This document shows positions 36,128-47,023 of a DNA stretch of 64,000 nt, piece by piece. The DNA comes from Mastigocoleus sp. MO_188.B34. GTDB lineage: Bacteria > Cyanobacteriota > Cyanobacteriia > Cyanobacteriales > Nostocaceae. The position numbers were made by a program, and so were the translations under genes. Under the pieces are notes generated by a model. The model searched no databases. It had not been told where the DNA came from and worked only from the letters and a program-made list of their open reading frames with translations. The stretch's first letter is position 1. Each line of letters starts with the position of its first letter. The stretch spans positions 1 through 64,000 of the forward strand of contig NZ_JASJDK010000008.1 of assembly GCF_030065675.1 (NCBI RefSeq), written 5' to 3'.

Positions 36128-36886
36128 ATGTATGACGAAAAAGAGTTAAGTTTATTAGAAGCAGAAGCGGAATTCGAAAGTCCACTGGATAGTATGGAGC
36201 CACTGACTGGAGAGTCAGAAATACCCAAGCCAGATCCGGAGGAAATGCTCCCATTATTGGAACATCCCCAACCGCAACAAAGGATGTTGGCAGCACGTGC
36301 TTTTTGTGACATTGAAGATGCGCGGGCAATGCCACTTTTAATTAATCTATTAACAGATACCTGTCCTTTGGTGAGGGTTAGTGCTGCTTATGCGATCGGA
36401 CGCAATCCAAGTCCAGAAGCTGTAGAACCGTTAATAGAACGACTCAATAATGACTTTAACGGTTATGTTCGTAAAGGTGTAGTGTGGGCTTTAGGTAATT
36501 GTCGAGATCCACGCTGTCTTACTTCTCTTACAGATGCTTTAAAAACTGATATTCCAGCAGTACGTTTGTGGGCTGGTAGCGCTTTAGCACAGATGTCAGA
36601 TGTTGGCTATGAAGCTGTTGTGGGCTCAATGCCGGCTTTAATTGAAACCTTAGTTAAAGATCCTGTAGCTGCAGTCAGAAGTAACTGTGCTTGGGCGATC
36701 GGACAATTGTGTCGCCAACTTCCATCTAATGTTGTTTATGCAACAGCGATTGATGCTTTGATTGAAGCCTTTGCTGAAGATACGGATTTGGGAGTACGCG
36801 AAGATGCAAAGTCGGCCATCTTAGGAGTTGGAGATATTCGCGGACTACAAATGATTGAAACTTTGGAACAAGAAGGTTGGTTTTGA
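36128..36886 (+). CDS. HEAT-repeat protein
   Basis: The 252-residue protein has an acidic N-terminus (ELSLLEAEAEFESPLDSMEP) and about five HEAT repeats (AMPLLINLLTDTCPLVRVSA, AVEPLIERLNNDFNGYVRKG, CLTSLTDALKTDIPAVRLWA and so on). It resembles phycobilin lyase-like or scaffold HEAT proteins of cyanobacteria but lacks anything that fixes a function. It stands alone, upstream of a long repeat region. Confidence 0.8.
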   Translation: MYDEKELSLLEAEAEFESPLDSMEPLTGESEIPKPDPEEMLPLLEHPQPQQRMLAARAFCDIEDARAMPLLINLLTDTCPLVRVSAAYAIGRNPSPEAVEPLIERLNNDFNGYVRKGVVWALGNCRDPRCLTSLTDALKTDIPAVRLWAGSALAQMSDVGYEAVVGSMPALIETLVKDPVAAVRSNCAWAIGQLCRQLPSNVVYATAIDALIEAFAEDTDLGVREDAKSAILGVGDIRGLQMIETLEQEGWF

Positions 36887-37624
36887 TTCAGTTATCAGTT
36901 TATGGCTAACGCCACGCCCTTACGGGCTACAGGTAACAGGTGAAGTTTGATGTGTATTGGGAAAGCTATGTTGCTAGACGAAAATACATCAAGAAAAATT
37001 TATACTTGTAGCAGTCATAGTAAAGCAACAAACTGAGTCTTAAAAATACTGCTACCACAACAAACCTATTAACAAGAAACTAATAACTATCGCTCTTAAC
37101 TGGTAAGCGACCACTGTTAACTATAGCGTTAGCTATTAGCTGTTAACTGATATAGCTGTCGCCATTATTTTTAGGACGTTTTTCTGTTCCCCGTTCCCTT
37201 TTCCCTGTCTTGGTCAGCATTCCCACCCTGCGGGGTGGCTGCGCCGGATGGTTGGTACCTGTCGGCGGCGCGGGGTTTGACCGCCGCTTTTCCCCTTAAA
37301 CCAAAATTATAATGTCCTATAGGAATCCGGTTTGATTTCTGAACGAGTTTTTAGCTTTCAAGCTTGCTACATAAGCTTTTGAGTCTCAGTATATTTTCAA
37401 AAATCAAATATGAGTCCTATAGACGAGGTTTCTATTGCTATAACTGTTAGCGCAGCGTGCGCGTTCTAGCGGTTAGCGGCGAAAGACGACGCACCTACGG
37501 TGTTCACGTAGTGCGTCAAACGTGTAAGCGCACCCTGCGTGACGTTAGTCAGAGGCTTTGCCGACCGACGCCGCAGGCTCTAGCGTACTGTAAGTATTGC
37601 GCATTAACTGTTAACTGTTAACTG
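36887..37624. repeat. Repeat-rich intergenic region before secA
   Basis: This 738-base gap holds the third copy of the GGCTAACGCCACGCCCTTAC repeat (36904-36932), a GC-rich island (37210-37300), and at 37440-37600 chained GC-rich fragments including AGAGGCTTTGCCGACCGACG to GGCTCTAG (37551-37583). No gene is visible. Confidence 0.65.
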
Positions 37625-40423
37625 TTAAACTACTCCCGACCCTGAAGATACTTCTACTGTCTGCTGAGGTTGGGGTTGGAACATAAACAGCGAGTAAACC
37701 ACATCGCGACGGATGTTGGTCATCATATCCAAGAATAGTTCATAACCCTCACTCTTGTATTCAATTAATGGATCTTTCTGTCCGTAACCCCGCAGACCTA
37801 CAGATTCGCGTAAAGCATCCATTTGCTGTAGGTGTTCCCGCCACAAAGTATCAATCCGCTGCAAAATAAAGAAACGTTCGGCTTGACGCATTAATCCCGC
37901 CTGGAATTGATCTATCTGAGCTTCCTTCATGTCGTAGGCGATACGTACCTGTTCGTGTAAGAAGGCTTTAATCTCAGCCATTGACATATCTTCCAACTGA
38001 ACTGGTTTTAGGTCTTCTAATAAATAAACAAATTCTTTGACCTTATCGACCAATTTATCCAATTCCCATTCTTCTGAAGGTAATTCTGGATTGACATAAT
38101 AATTAACGATGTCATCCATTGTTTTTTCAGCGTATAAAATAATCTTTTCTTTGAGGTCTTCACCTTCTAAAGCACGACGACGTTCGGCATAAATTGCACG
38201 ACGCTGATTGTTCATTACTTCGTCATACTCAAATACTTGCTTACGAATATCGTAGTAGTAAGTTTCTACTTTCTTTTGAGCATTTTCCAAGCTGCCAGTT
38301 AACATTTTAGATTCAATGGGCATATCTTCTTCCACATTGAACATATCCATTAGTCTGGCTACGCGATCGCCACCAAAAATCCGCATCAAGTTATCTTCCA
38401 AACTGAGGAAGAATCTTGTAGAACCAGGGTCACCTTGTCTTCCAGCACGTCCCCTGAGTTGGTTATCTACCCGGCGAGATTCGTGACGTTCCGTACCGAT
38501 TACGTGCAACCCACCCAGACCTATGACTCGGTCGTGTTCTGCATGGGTGAAGTTTTCATACTCCCTTTTAACAGCTTGATAAGCATCCCGCAATTTCTGA
38601 ATTACAGGGTCTTGTGTTGGTGCTTTTTCCGCAGCAACAGCAACTTTTTCTTCTGCTTCTAATTCTGGTAAAGAACGTTCGCCATATTCCCGAACAGCTG
38701 CTTCTACTGCTTCTTTGAGTATTTTTTCAGTTCCTTTACTTATTTCTACTGGAAAGACCTGTGGTGAAGCCTTCCAAGTTTTGACTTTACGACCGAGAAC
38801 AAATCCTTCTCCAGCACTATTTGCGCTTGGTAAGCCCGATGCTGTGTGAACGCCAAAAGTATCTTCATTATCTGGCTGAACAATTCGGGGCATAAAATAT
38901 TCCCGTACCTTCAAACGAGCCATATATTCTGAGTTACCACCCAGGATAATATCAGTTCCTCTACCCGCCATATTGGTAGCAATGGTAACGGAACCACTAC
39001 GCCCTGCTTGAGCTACAATTTCTGCTTCTCGCTCCACGTTTTCCGGTCTAGCATTCAATAACTCGTGGTGAATTTCCAATTCCTTCAATAATTCACTGAG
39101 ATATTCAGATTTTTCTACACTGGTGGTTCCTACTAGTACAGGTCTACCTGTTTCGTGCATTTCAGCACATTCTTTTGCTACCGCTCGCCACTTACCAACC
39201 TCAGTCTTAAAGACCATGTCAGCCATATCTTTACGATTTCGCGGTCTGTTAGTAGGAATTACAGTTACTTCCAGTTTGTAGATTTTTTCAAATTCAGCTT
39301 CTTCTGTTTTTGCAGTTCCTGTCATTCCACCTAATTTGTCATACAGCAAAAACAAGTTTTGGTAGGTAATGGAAGCTAAAGTTTGGGTTTCAGGTTGAAT
39401 ATCTACATGTTCTTTTGCTTCAATAGCTTGGTGTAAACCATCACTCCATCTTCTCCCTGGTAAGACCCTACCAGTAAATTCATCCACAATTACCACTTCA
39501 CCGTTGCGGACAATGTAATTTACATCTTTAACAAATAGTTCTTTCGCTTTAATCGCATTAAATACAAAATGTGCCCAAGGGTCTTCTGGATCAAATAAAT
39601 CTTTAACTTCTAGAAGTTCTTCCGCTTTTGCAAAGCCCTCATCTGTCAGCAATACATTACGAGCTTTTTCATCAACATCATAATGTTCTTCTTTGTCCAG
39701 AGATGCAGCAATTTCTGAAGCTTTCAAATACTTTTCTGTGGGACGTTCTACCTGACCAGAAATGATGAGTGGAGTTCGCGCTTCGTCAACCAGAATTGAG
39801 TCCACTTCGTCAATTACACAGTAATGAAGCGGACGCTGCACCACATCCTTCATTTCCGTCGCCATGTTGTCACGCAGGTAGTCAAAACCGACTTCACTAT
39901 TAGTTACATAAGTAATATCACAGTTATAGTTTTTCTGACGTTCCTGTGGCGTCATACTTGACTGAATCAACCCGACACTCAACCCTAAAAAACGATGTAC
40001 CTGTCCCATCCATTCAGCATCACGTCGAGCCAAATAGTCATTCACGGTAATTACATGGACACCCTTACCTGTCAAAGCGTTCAAATAGCTGGGCAAGGTT
40101 GCAACCAATGTTTTACCCTCACCCGTTTTCATTTCCGCAATCTGTCCGCTGTGCAGAATGATACCGCCCAATATCTGTACGTCAAAATGTCGCAAACCTA
40201 GAACTCTTCGCCCAGCTTCTCGAACCACAGCGAATGCTTCTGGCAAAATATCATCCAGAGTTTCTCCTGCTGCCAAACGCTGCTTAAATTCTGGCGTTTT
40301 GCCCTTAAGTTCTTCATCCGATAGGGCTTTTATATCTTCTTCTGCAAGATTAACATCCGTGACAGATGGTTGATATCTTTTTAGTTTACGAGCATTAGGG
40401 TCGCCGAACAGATTTTTTAGCAT
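37625..40423 (-). CDS. secA: Preprotein translocase ATPase SecA
   Basis: The 932-residue motor drives proteins through SecYEG at the plasma and thylakoid membranes. It has Walker [15 protein letters not shown], the DEVD box ([19 protein letters not shown]), [29 protein letters not shown], and the helicase motif [21 protein letters not shown] cyanobacterial insertion around residues 505-600 ([20 protein letters not shown] ... VAAEKAPTQ) is present, and the C-terminal zinc motif of proteobacterial SecA is absent, as usual for cyanobacteria. Single gene, minus strand. Confidence 0.98.
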   Translation of the reverse strand: MLKNLFGDPNARKLKRYQPSVTDVNLAEEDIKALSDEELKGKTPEFKQRLAAGETLDDILPEAFAVVREAGRRVLGLRHFDVQILGGIILHSGQIAEMKTGEGKTLVATLPSYLNALTGKGVHVITVNDYLARRDAEWMGQVHRFLGLSVGLIQSSMTPQERQKNYNCDITYVTNSEVGFDYLRDNMATEMKDVVQRPLHYCVIDEVDSILVDEARTPLIISGQVERPTEKYLKASEIAASLDKEEHYDVDEKARNVLLTDEGFAKAEELLEVKDLFDPEDPWAHFVFNAIKAKELFVKDVNYIVRNGEVVIVDEFTGRVLPGRRWSDGLHQAIEAKEHVDIQPETQTLASITYQNLFLLYDKLGGMTGTAKTEEAEFEKIYKLEVTVIPTNRPRNRKDMADMVFKTEVGKWRAVAKECAEMHETGRPVLVGTTSVEKSEYLSELLKELEIHHELLNARPENVEREAEIVAQAGRSGSVTIATNMAGRGTDIILGGNSEYMARLKVREYFMPRIVQPDNEDTFGVHTASGLPSANSAGEGFVLGRKVKTWKASPQVFPVEISKGTEKILKEAVEAAVREYGERSLPELEAEEKVAVAAEKAPTQDPVIQKLRDAYQAVKREYENFTHAEHDRVIGLGGLHVIGTERHESRRVDNQLRGRAGRQGDPGSTRFFLSLEDNLMRIFGGDRVARLMDMFNVEEDMPIESKMLTGSLENAQKKVETYYYDIRKQVFEYDEVMNNQRRAIYAERRRALEGEDLKEKIILYAEKTMDDIVNYYVNPELPSEEWELDKLVDKVKEFVYLLEDLKPVQLEDMSMAEIKAFLHEQVRIAYDMKEAQIDQFQAGLMRQAERFFILQRIDTLWREHLQQMDALRESVGLRGYGQKDPLIEYKSEGYELFLDMMTNIRRDVVYSLFMFQPQPQQTVEVSSGSGVV

Positions 40424-40961
40424 GACAGGTTTTTGAACAAAAATATAGGGTGATCGAATTTAAAGGCAAGGTTTGCGATAGAGTAGCTTGACGCTTTCCC
40501 GTCGTAGGGAGACACTTTAGTGTCTACAATGTCATATGTAAATTATTTACTTTATTTCACCTAAACATGCCTGTTTAGTTTACCAACGGTGTTCACAAAA
40601 TGGTATTTAAATGAAGATTAACTTTGCAGTGGGATAGAAATAAGCTAATTAGCTTACTTTCACAGTCTGTTTTAATTAATAAATTATATTTTAAACATAA
40701 TTAATAGTATCATTTCAGCCCCTGCAAAAGCAGCGAACTCCGACCAGGAAAGGTAGCGTTTCCCGTCACTAGCCCTTTTATAGCTACAGGTCAAACTAAG
40801 TCATTGGGGAATAAGTTTATGGTTAATGCGACCTTATGTAGATGCTGGGGAAGGTACGAGTTTATCGTTGATGATTTGAAAGCTGATTACTTGAAATTTA
40901 ACAACTCAATGGTTAATAAAAAATAAAGATAGAAGTATGAGATGTAGAAGAAAATCTTCAC
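40424..40961. other. secA upstream region
   Basis: A small hairpin repeat GACACTTTAGTGTC (40511-40524) lies within GTAGGGAGACAC...GTGTCTAC. Further on, 40707-40790 has CCCCTGCAAAAGCAGCG with a CTGC-aaaa-GCAG stem and GGAAAGG/CCCG stretches that could be a structured RNA, but I cannot support a gene. Confidence 0.4.
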
Positions 40962-41501
40962 CTATTGCTTTGGGTTATCCCATTCTGAGGATAGACGACG
41001 GAAATTGTAATCACTAGCACCAGGGTGACAAGCAACACAACTACCAAGTTTTACGGGACGGGGTAATTTTACTTGGGGATGTAGAGCGTTGAAATAACGG
41101 GAAGAATTAACGCGGTAGGGTGTTCTTTCATCTTTTTTGTGGGGACGGGAAAAGGTAGAAATATATCTCCATACCAAAATACGTCCTGGATCTACCAATG
41201 GTTTGAGAGTTGCGCCGTAGTGTTGGGAATCTTCCAAAAGATTTCTCCAAGTTTGGCTAGGTAAAACAGCAGGTGGTAAGGCAATGTGACAACTAGAACA
41301 GTTTTCTAAGTATAGTTCCTGACCTATTTTGTGTTTTGCCGGAACAACATCAACAGTACCAATTTCCGTTGAAGGAACTGCACTGTAAGCATTATTAGCA
41401 AAAGCCAAAAGCCATCCCATTCCTAAACTCCAGACTAAGACTATTACAAACATTCCTATAGATTTGTGTCTTACCTTTCGGCGATATCTACGCTTCAACA
41501 T
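40962..41501 (-). CDS. Diheme cytochrome c
   Basis: The 179-residue protein has an N-terminal membrane helix (IGMFVIVLVWSLGMGWLLAF) and two c-type haem motifs, CSSCH (C68-C71-H72) and CVACH (C155-C158-H159). The layout fits the cyanobacterial membrane-anchored diheme cytochrome family. It would be a periplasmic or lumenal electron carrier; partner unknown. Single gene. Confidence 0.88.
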   Translation of the reverse strand: MLKRRYRRKVRHKSIGMFVIVLVWSLGMGWLLAFANNAYSAVPSTEIGTVDVVPAKHKIGQELYLENCSSCHIALPPAVLPSQTWRNLLEDSQHYGATLKPLVDPGRILVWRYISTFSRPHKKDERTPYRVNSSRYFNALHPQVKLPRPVKLGSCVACHPGASDYNFRRLSSEWDNPKQ

Positions 41502-41942
41502 CTACAATCCTCCTCACACTCATCTGTTCTGCAAATAATTGCTTCTCGGTCGGTTAATGGTTGATTATTATAAGTCTGGATTTCAACCTATTTTTGTTTC
41601 CTGAATTTCAATATGAATATATCCTGTAAGTAAATATTCGAATGTATATGGTATATTTGCGACTCATACCTTTGGACGATAAATGGGTTACATATTTTGC
41701 TAAATTTGCTTTTAGTTAGCCCTAAACTTCAAAATATCCTTAAAAGTTTATGTTAACAGTCAACTTCCTCCACAAGTAAGGTGTGTTACTGCTTAAAAAA
41801 AACTCAGACCTAATGATGGATTTAATGTAAGCCGTAGCGCAACGTCAACTAAATCAATTCCCAGTAGGGTGTATTACAGCGCAAAAAAAAAACTCAAATC
41901 GTAATAACATAAACTCATATCTTTTTTAAAACCTTCTTTAAT
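41502..41942. repeat. Intergenic region with a duplicated GTAGGGTGTATTACAGC motif
   Basis: GTAAGGTGTGTTACTGC at 41776 and GTAGGGTGTATTACAGC at 41864 are each followed within a few bases by an A-run and ACTCARA. The rest of the 441 bases is featureless. Confidence 0.55.
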
Positions 41943-42215
41943 ATGCTATTCATGGTGATCGAGCGATTTAAGGACGGTAAAACCAAAGAAATATACCGCC
42001 GATTTCAAGAAAAAGGGCGGATGATGCCAGAAGGCTTAAAATATCTGGATAGTTGGGTTGAAGTAAACTTAGAGCGTTGTTTCCAACTTATGGAATGTGA
42101 CGATCTGTGTCTGTTGCAGGAATGGATATTGCAGTGGCAAGATCTAGCTGAATTCGAAATAATTCCTATCGTCTCCTCAAAACAAACAGCAGTACTTGTT
42201 AGTAAAATGCTGTAA
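41943..42215 (+). CDS. DUF3303 family protein
   Basis: The 90-residue protein (MLFMVIERFKDGKTKEIYRR, GLKYLDSWVEVNLERCFQLM, DLAEFEIIPIVSSKQTAVLV) fits the small DUF3303 family with a ferredoxin-like dimeric barrel appearance. Function unknown. The length is complete for the family. Confidence 0.82.
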   Translation: MLFMVIERFKDGKTKEIYRRFQEKGRMMPEGLKYLDSWVEVNLERCFQLMECDDLCLLQEWILQWQDLAEFEIIPIVSSKQTAVLVSKML

Positions 42216-42239
42216 TTCCAAGCCATTACCAATTACCAT

Positions 42240-42455
42240 ATGCCGCTAAGAACGCGCGGCTGCTAACGTAGTGTACCGTAGGTATTGCGCCACGTGAGGG
42301 GTGTGGCTGGCGTAAGCCACGTTTGGACGCGGCGTAGCCGAACATCCGTAGGATGCGTCCAAACGCGCAGCGCCTTCTCAGGGGCGGGCTCTTAGCGGAG
42401 CGTGACGCCAGTCATACGCCACGCTACCGCTAACGCCGTTAGGCGCAGGCGTATA
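42240..42455. repeat. Cluster of GC-rich dispersed repeats
   Basis: This segment is almost wholly GC-rich repeat DNA. It contains the perfect 11-bp inverted repeat CGTTTGGACGC (42320-42330) / GCGTCCAAACG (42355-42365), with ATCCGTAGGAT as an inner hairpin, and several GCTAACG/CGTTAGC fragments. It lies between convergent genes and may act as a bidirectional terminator. Confidence 0.65.
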
Positions 42456-42466
42456 CCAATTACCCA

Positions 42467-43375
42467 TTACGGAATCGGAACCGATCGCAACAAACGCTCC
42501 ATAACACTTCTAGTGCTGCGCCCGTTATTTGGTATGAGACGATGACACAGAACGTAGGGAGCAAGATATTTGACATCATCGGGAATAGCGTGATCGCGAT
42601 CGCATAAAAAAGCTAAGGCTTGGGTCGCTTTTTGTAAAGCAACAGTACCGCGAGGACTAATACCAAGGGTAATTTCCTCGTCATATCTGGTAGTTCTGAC
42701 CAGGTCGAGAATATATTGCTGTAATATTGTTTCAACTTTGACTTGGGCACATATTCGACGTAACTCCTGTACTTCTTCTGGAGTAATGCAAGGTTGTAAA
42801 TTATTGACGTTGAATTCACCTTGAAGATTTTGCAGCATTTGTAATTCTTCTGCTGCTGAAGGATAACCCAAACTTAATGAAATCATAAATCTGTCCATTT
42901 GGGCTTCTGGTAGAGGAAAAGTTCCTTGATATTCAACTGGGTTTTGTGTTGCGATGACAAAGAAAGGTTGGGAAACTGCACGAGAAACCCCATCGACTGT
43001 TACCTGATGTTCTTCCATAACCTCTAGCAAAGCTGACTGAGTACGAGGTGTAGCGCGGTTAATTTCATCAGCAAGCAAGACATTAGCAAATACCGGTCCA
43101 TGGAGAAAATTAAATTCTCCACTTTTAGGATTCCAAATGTTGGTACCGGTAATATCAGTCGGTAATAAATCTGGGGTACATTGCAAGCGCTGAAATTTAC
43201 CATCAATAGAACGCGCTAAAGATTTCGCCAGCAATGTTTTGCCCACTCCAGGAACGTCTTCTAATAAAGCATGACCGCCAGAAAGCAAAGCTACTAGTAT
43301 TAAGCGAATAGCATCATTCTTGCCAACAATAGTCAAAGCTAAATTTTGTTTGAGGGCGTCAATTTTTTCTCTCAT
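42467..43375 (-). CDS. MoxR-family AAA ATPase
   Basis: The protein has Walker A LLEDVPGVGKTLLAKSLAR, Walker B NVLLADEINRATPRTQSALL, sensor FFVIATQNPVEYQGTFPLPE, and the MoxR arginine motif SPRGTVAL. MoxR ATPases act as chaperones, usually with von Willebrand factor A partners, none of which is adjacent. I place the start at the ATG 43375 (MREKIDALKQNLAL, about 302 residues). The frame reaches an upstream start at 43408, but those residues derive from an intergenic TAATCCC heptamer repeat. Confidence 0.9.
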   Translation of the reverse strand: MREKIDALKQNLALTIVGKNDAIRLILVALLSGGHALLEDVPGVGKTLLAKSLARSIDGKFQRLQCTPDLLPTDITGTNIWNPKSGEFNFLHGPVFANVLLADEINRATPRTQSALLEVMEEHQVTVDGVSRAVSQPFFVIATQNPVEYQGTFPLPEAQMDRFMISLSLGYPSAAEELQMLQNLQGEFNVNNLQPCITPEEVQELRRICAQVKVETILQQYILDLVRTTRYDEEITLGISPRGTVALQKATQALAFLCDRDHAIPDDVKYLAPYVLCHRLIPNNGRSTRSVMERLLRSVPIP

Positions 43376-43437
43376 GCAGTAATGGCGATTAGGGATTAAG
43401 GATAGCACTGCGTGTCCCCGCCTGTGCTAACACACCG

Positions 43438-43468
43438 CTAGAGCCTGCGGCGTCGGCGGAGCCTCTGG
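43438..43468. repeat. Dispersed inverted repeat CTAGAGCCTGCGGCGTCGGC type
   Basis: CTAGAGCCTGCGGCGTCGGC followed by GGAGCCTCTGG is the reverse complement of the element at 34996-35026, with small differences. It lies between ribF and moxR together with GATTAGG heptamers. Confidence 0.75.
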
Positions 43469-43566
43469 CGATTAGGAATTAGAGATTAAGGATGTAAGGA
43501 TTTAAGGTTCTTACTTTCCCAGTCGCCAGTCCCCTATCGCCAATCCCTAGTATTCCCACTCAAACC

Positions 43567-44658
43567 TCACAACTCACTACCAAAGAAAATTTTTGCGTTG
43601 ATGCAGTCTTGTTTTATTTGATTTTTTAGAGCTTCAAGACCGGAAAATTTTTGTTCGGGACGTAAAAACTTCTCCATTCTGACTTTTAGTGTTCGCTCAT
43701 AAAGATCGCCAGCCCAATCAAATAAATGTACTTCTACAGATAGATTTGCACCATTTACAGTTGGACGACTACCAATATTCATTACGCCCAAGCAATGATA
43801 TTCGTACTTGTTTGATACGTCATTCAGAATGGAAACGCGGACAGCATAAACTCCTTTACGCGGCAAAAATTTATCTTTAGGTATTTGCAGGTTAGCGGTA
43901 GGGAAACCAATCGTTCTACCTATTTGCTCACCGGTAACAACTTTACCAATTAGGGCGTAAGAACGACCCAGCAGTTCATTAGCTTTTTCCATATTCCCTG
44001 TTGCTAATATTTCTCGAATAAGGGAAGTACTTATACGTTCTTCCTTACCCGAGTTATCTATTTGAGTACTTCCCTGGGTTTCCAGAGAAATAATATTGAC
44101 AGGAATGTTATACCTTGCAGCAATGAACTGTAAGTCTTGGGCTGTACCCCGACGCCGGGAACCAAAACGAAAATCCTCGCCCACGCTGATGCGAGCAGCC
44201 TGTAATTGTTCCACTAAAATCCTTTCTACAAAATCTTCAGGACTCAAAGCACACAAAATTTTGTCAAAAGGTAACATCACTAACTGCTCCACACCCAGCG
44301 ATCGCAGTTGTTCAATTTTTTCCTCCATTGGGGTTAACCAAGCTCTAGGTTTACCCGTAAAATATTCTTGGGGATGGGGATTAAATGTTACTACTGTAGA
44401 ATAAGTATGAGAAGAAGGAAGGCTTGAATTAGCAGTGAAAGTGCTTTCACCATAAATGTTACTAATTTCCTTTTTCCCTCCACTCTGCCATTCTCCCCTT
44501 ATTTCGTTCTGGGAAGTCGGTAATATTGGCTCTATCACCCGTTTATGACCGCGATGAACGCCGTCAAATTTGCCAAGGGCAAGGCATGTTGGTGTTAGCG
44601 CCAATTCAGTTGAAGAAGTAACCCACACAGAACACCCATTTTGAGACAAATTTAGCAC
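43567..44658 (-). CDS. ribF: Bifunctional riboflavin kinase/FMN adenylyltransferase
   Basis: RibF makes FMN and FAD. The N-terminal adenylyltransferase shows CLALGKFDGVHRGHKRVI, TFNPHPQEYFTGKP and VGEDFRFGSRRRGT; the C-terminal kinase shows RTIGFPTANLQIP, GVYAVRV and VEVHLFDWAGDLYERTLKV. At 363 residues it is about 50 longer than usual, due to a low-complexity insert after the GHKR motif (residues about 44-82, SQNEIRGEWQSGGKKEISNI). Upstream on the same strand are an MBL hydrolase and surE, a neighbourhood often seen in this phylum. Confidence 0.95.
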   Translation of the reverse strand: MLNLSQNGCSVWVTSSTELALTPTCLALGKFDGVHRGHKRVIEPILPTSQNEIRGEWQSGGKKEISNIYGESTFTANSSLPSSHTYSTVVTFNPHPQEYFTGKPRAWLTPMEEKIEQLRSLGVEQLVMLPFDKILCALSPEDFVERILVEQLQAARISVGEDFRFGSRRRGTAQDLQFIAARYNIPVNIISLETQGSTQIDNSGKEERISTSLIREILATGNMEKANELLGRSYALIGKVVTGEQIGRTIGFPTANLQIPKDKFLPRKGVYAVRVSILNDVSNKYEYHCLGVMNIGSRPTVNGANLSVEVHLFDWAGDLYERTLKVRMEKFLRPEQKFSGLEALKNQIKQDCINAKIFFGSEL

Positions 44659-45075
44659 GTGGATACAAAGATTTTAGATTTGTTCGAGAACTATTTAGAA
44701 GCTTCTAGAGTGAAAACTTCCTTTCACTTTAGTATTTGCTCTTCCAAGTAACCCTTTTACTGGATCCAAACAAAAAAGGGTAAATTAGTTAAAAAATTCA
44801 TGACAGAACTGACCAACTTCTTGGGTTGGATAAACTCTTTGGTTGGATATTTGTATTTCTGTTTGAATTAGCGCCCATAGATTTGTTTTGGATTAGTTTT
44901 TCAGTTATTGAAGGAGTTAATGTTAAAGCCCTCAATCACCAATCTAATCTAAAATTTCTAATATCTCCGAATGCAAATTCTACTATTTTTGACTTACTAA
45001 CAGGAAATTTTTTTTGATAAAGGGGTTAATAACAGACTGCGAAACAGAACATAGATAACTAAAGATATTAGTTGT
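44659..45075. other. ribF upstream region
   Basis: AACCCTTTT (about 44749) and AAAAAGGGT (about 44774) can form a stem. A 63-codon plus-strand frame at 44826-45017 has no recognisable similarity or ribosome site and is not called. Confidence 0.35.
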
Positions 45076-45930
45076 TTAGGATACATGGACTTGAAGTTCC
45101 ATACCTTCTTTCGCCATTATTGCTCCAGAAAATTTTTCTTTTGCCTCTTCTCCAACTTTATCTAGAAAATCATCGTCATGAGCCGGGTCATGATGGAAAA
45201 TGACCAATTGTTTCACATTCGCAGCTTGTGCAACTTTGACTGCTTCTTGCCAAGTGGAATGTCCCCAGCCAATTTTAGGGGAATTTTTACAGTAATATTC
45301 TTCGTCGGTGTAAGTGGAGTCATAAATAAGGATATCGGCATCACGTGCCAACCACAAAACATTTTTATCTAAATGGTCGGGGAAATGTTCGGTATCGGTA
45401 ATATAAACTGCTGTACCACCCTTCCAACTAACTCGATATCCAACAGCTTCCCCTGGATGGTTAAGTGGTGCTGTTTCTACTGTCACATCATCTATTTTAA
45501 TTTCTTCTCCAGCTTTAATATCCCGAAAATATAAATTCGCCTGCATAATCTGCAAGGGTACTGGAAAATTGGGATGAAGCATTTGATCGTTAAGGCGCTG
45601 CTCTATTGTTGAACCATCAGGTGCGATCGCGCCATATATATGAAAAGTATTTCCTTTAACAAAACCTGGAGTAAAAAAGGGGAATCCCTGCATGTGATCC
45701 CAATGGGAATGGGTAAAGAAAATATGAGCTTCTGCAGGCATTTCAGATAGTAATGACTTCCCCAAAACATGTAGTCCCGTACCACAATCAAATACCAAGC
45801 GTTTTCCTCCAACTCGCATTTCAACGCAAGAGGTATTACCGCCATAACGGACAGTGTGTGGACCTGGACATGGTATGCTGCCGCGAACGCCCCAAAAATG
45901 TACAATAAATTGATTTTCAATTCTAGACAT
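45076..45930 (-). CDS. MBL-fold metallohydrolase
   Basis: The 284-residue protein begins FIVHFWGVRGSIPCPGPHTV and has the metal site THSHWDHMQGFPFF, HPGEAVGYRVSW, ITDTEHFPDHLDK and FHHDPAHDDDFLD. The GVRGSIP start and YGGNTSC motif mark the cAMP-phosphodiesterase/RNase Z-like branch of metallo-beta-lactamase-fold hydrolases. Substrate unknown. It lies between surE and ribF on the same strand with gaps of about 290 and 420 bases. Confidence 0.88.
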   Translation of the reverse strand: MSRIENQFIVHFWGVRGSIPCPGPHTVRYGGNTSCVEMRVGGKRLVFDCGTGLHVLGKSLLSEMPAEAHIFFTHSHWDHMQGFPFFTPGFVKGNTFHIYGAIAPDGSTIEQRLNDQMLHPNFPVPLQIMQANLYFRDIKAGEEIKIDDVTVETAPLNHPGEAVGYRVSWKGGTAVYITDTEHFPDHLDKNVLWLARDADILIYDSTYTDEEYYCKNSPKIGWGHSTWQEAVKVAQAANVKQLVIFHHDPAHDDDFLDKVGEEAKEKFSGAIMAKEGMELQVHVS

Positions 45931-46219
45931 AAGTATTGCTTGCCGTGCAAAGCAAGCGATAAATACAAAATTGTTACTTTTTATGTGTTAAGTTGATGGT
46001 GTCCAGTTGCAAGTGAGATAAGAAAGCGTTGGTTGGTAATCCAAATTTCTTAATTCATGCATTATTCATGCATTTTTTGCTAAAAACATTTTTAGGACTC
46101 CGAAACATACAAATTTTCTTCTGTAGTTAGGGTTAAGAAATATTTTTTTCATTGGATCTAATTTATAACTTAAATTTTGCCTCAATGCATTTAACGTAAT
46201 CTTCACTAACAAAAAAGAT

Positions 46220-47023
46220 TTAAAATATACTCGAAAATATATTATTTTTAAGCAGTTTATCTAAACCGCTCCCGTATGTGAGATTGTATTGCAAAGGGGT
46301 AATACTAATATATTTTTTAGCAATTACATGAACATCTACTGGTGCAGTCTTCGGCAGTCCTAAACTTTCTGGTGGTTCCAAATCCTCTTGGACTTCGCCT
46401 GTTAGCCAGTAATAATTTTTTCCTCTGGGATCTACTCGACGCTCAAAAACATCGATATAGCGTCTTATTCCTTGGCGGGTAAAGATAACTCCAGCTATTT
46501 CTTCGGTTGGAATTGGGGGAATATTAATGTTGAGTAACATTAGTTCTGATAAAGGTTTTTCTCCTAATTGACCGACTAATTTTTTAGCAAAATCAGCCGC
46601 AGGCTGAAACTCAGCACAAGTATAACTAGCAAGACTAAACGCCAAGCTAGGAATTCCTTCAATTACCCCTTCCATCGCTGCAGAAACTGTACCAGAATAA
46701 AGAACTTCTGTCCCAACATTTGCTCCTTGATTAATGCCGGAAAGTACTAAATCTGGCGGAGAATCTAGCAAAGCCCACAATGCCAATTTAACGCAATCAG
46801 AGGGGGTTCCATCACAAGTCCAAGCACGAACACTGGGATGGAATACTGATTCAATGATTTCGGCACGAATTGGTTGATGTAGAGTTAGTCCGTGTCCTGT
46901 TGCCGAACGCTCTCTATCGGGGCAGACAACCGTAACATCATGACCGGCTTCGGCTAAAGTATTTGCTAAAGCACGAATACCTAGAGCATAAACTCCATCA
47001 TCGTTACTAATTAATAGTTTCAT
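46220..47023 (-). CDS. surE: 5'-nucleotidase SurE
   Basis: SurE dephosphorylates nucleoside monophosphates and short polyphosphate. The 267-residue protein shows the metal residues D8 and D9 ([14 protein letters not shown]), [33 protein letters not shown] and [11 protein letters not shown]. It is divergent from pheS, an arrangement common in cyanobacteria. The C-terminus ends in a short hydrophobic tail ([11 protein letters not shown]). Confidence 0.96.
   Translation of the reverse strand: MKLLISNDDGVYALGIRALANTLAEAGHDVTVVCPDRERSATGHGLTLHQPIRAEIIESVFHPSVRAWTCDGTPSDCVKLALWALLDSPPDLVLSGINQGANVGTEVLYSGTVSAAMEGVIEGIPSLAFSLASYTCAEFQPAADFAKKLVGQLGEKPLSELMLLNINIPPIPTEEIAGVIFTRQGIRRYIDVFERRVDPRGKNYYWLTGEVQEDLEPPESLGLPKTAPVDVHVIAKKYISITPLQYNLTYGSGLDKLLKNNIFSSIF

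Noticed and set aside
44826-45017. 63-codon plus-strand frame with hydrophobic start
   Set aside because: The hydrophobic residues reflect AT-rich codons; no supporting start signal or similarity.
45603-45968. 121-codon minus-strand frame
   Set aside because: It is another frame of the MBL hydrolase gene.
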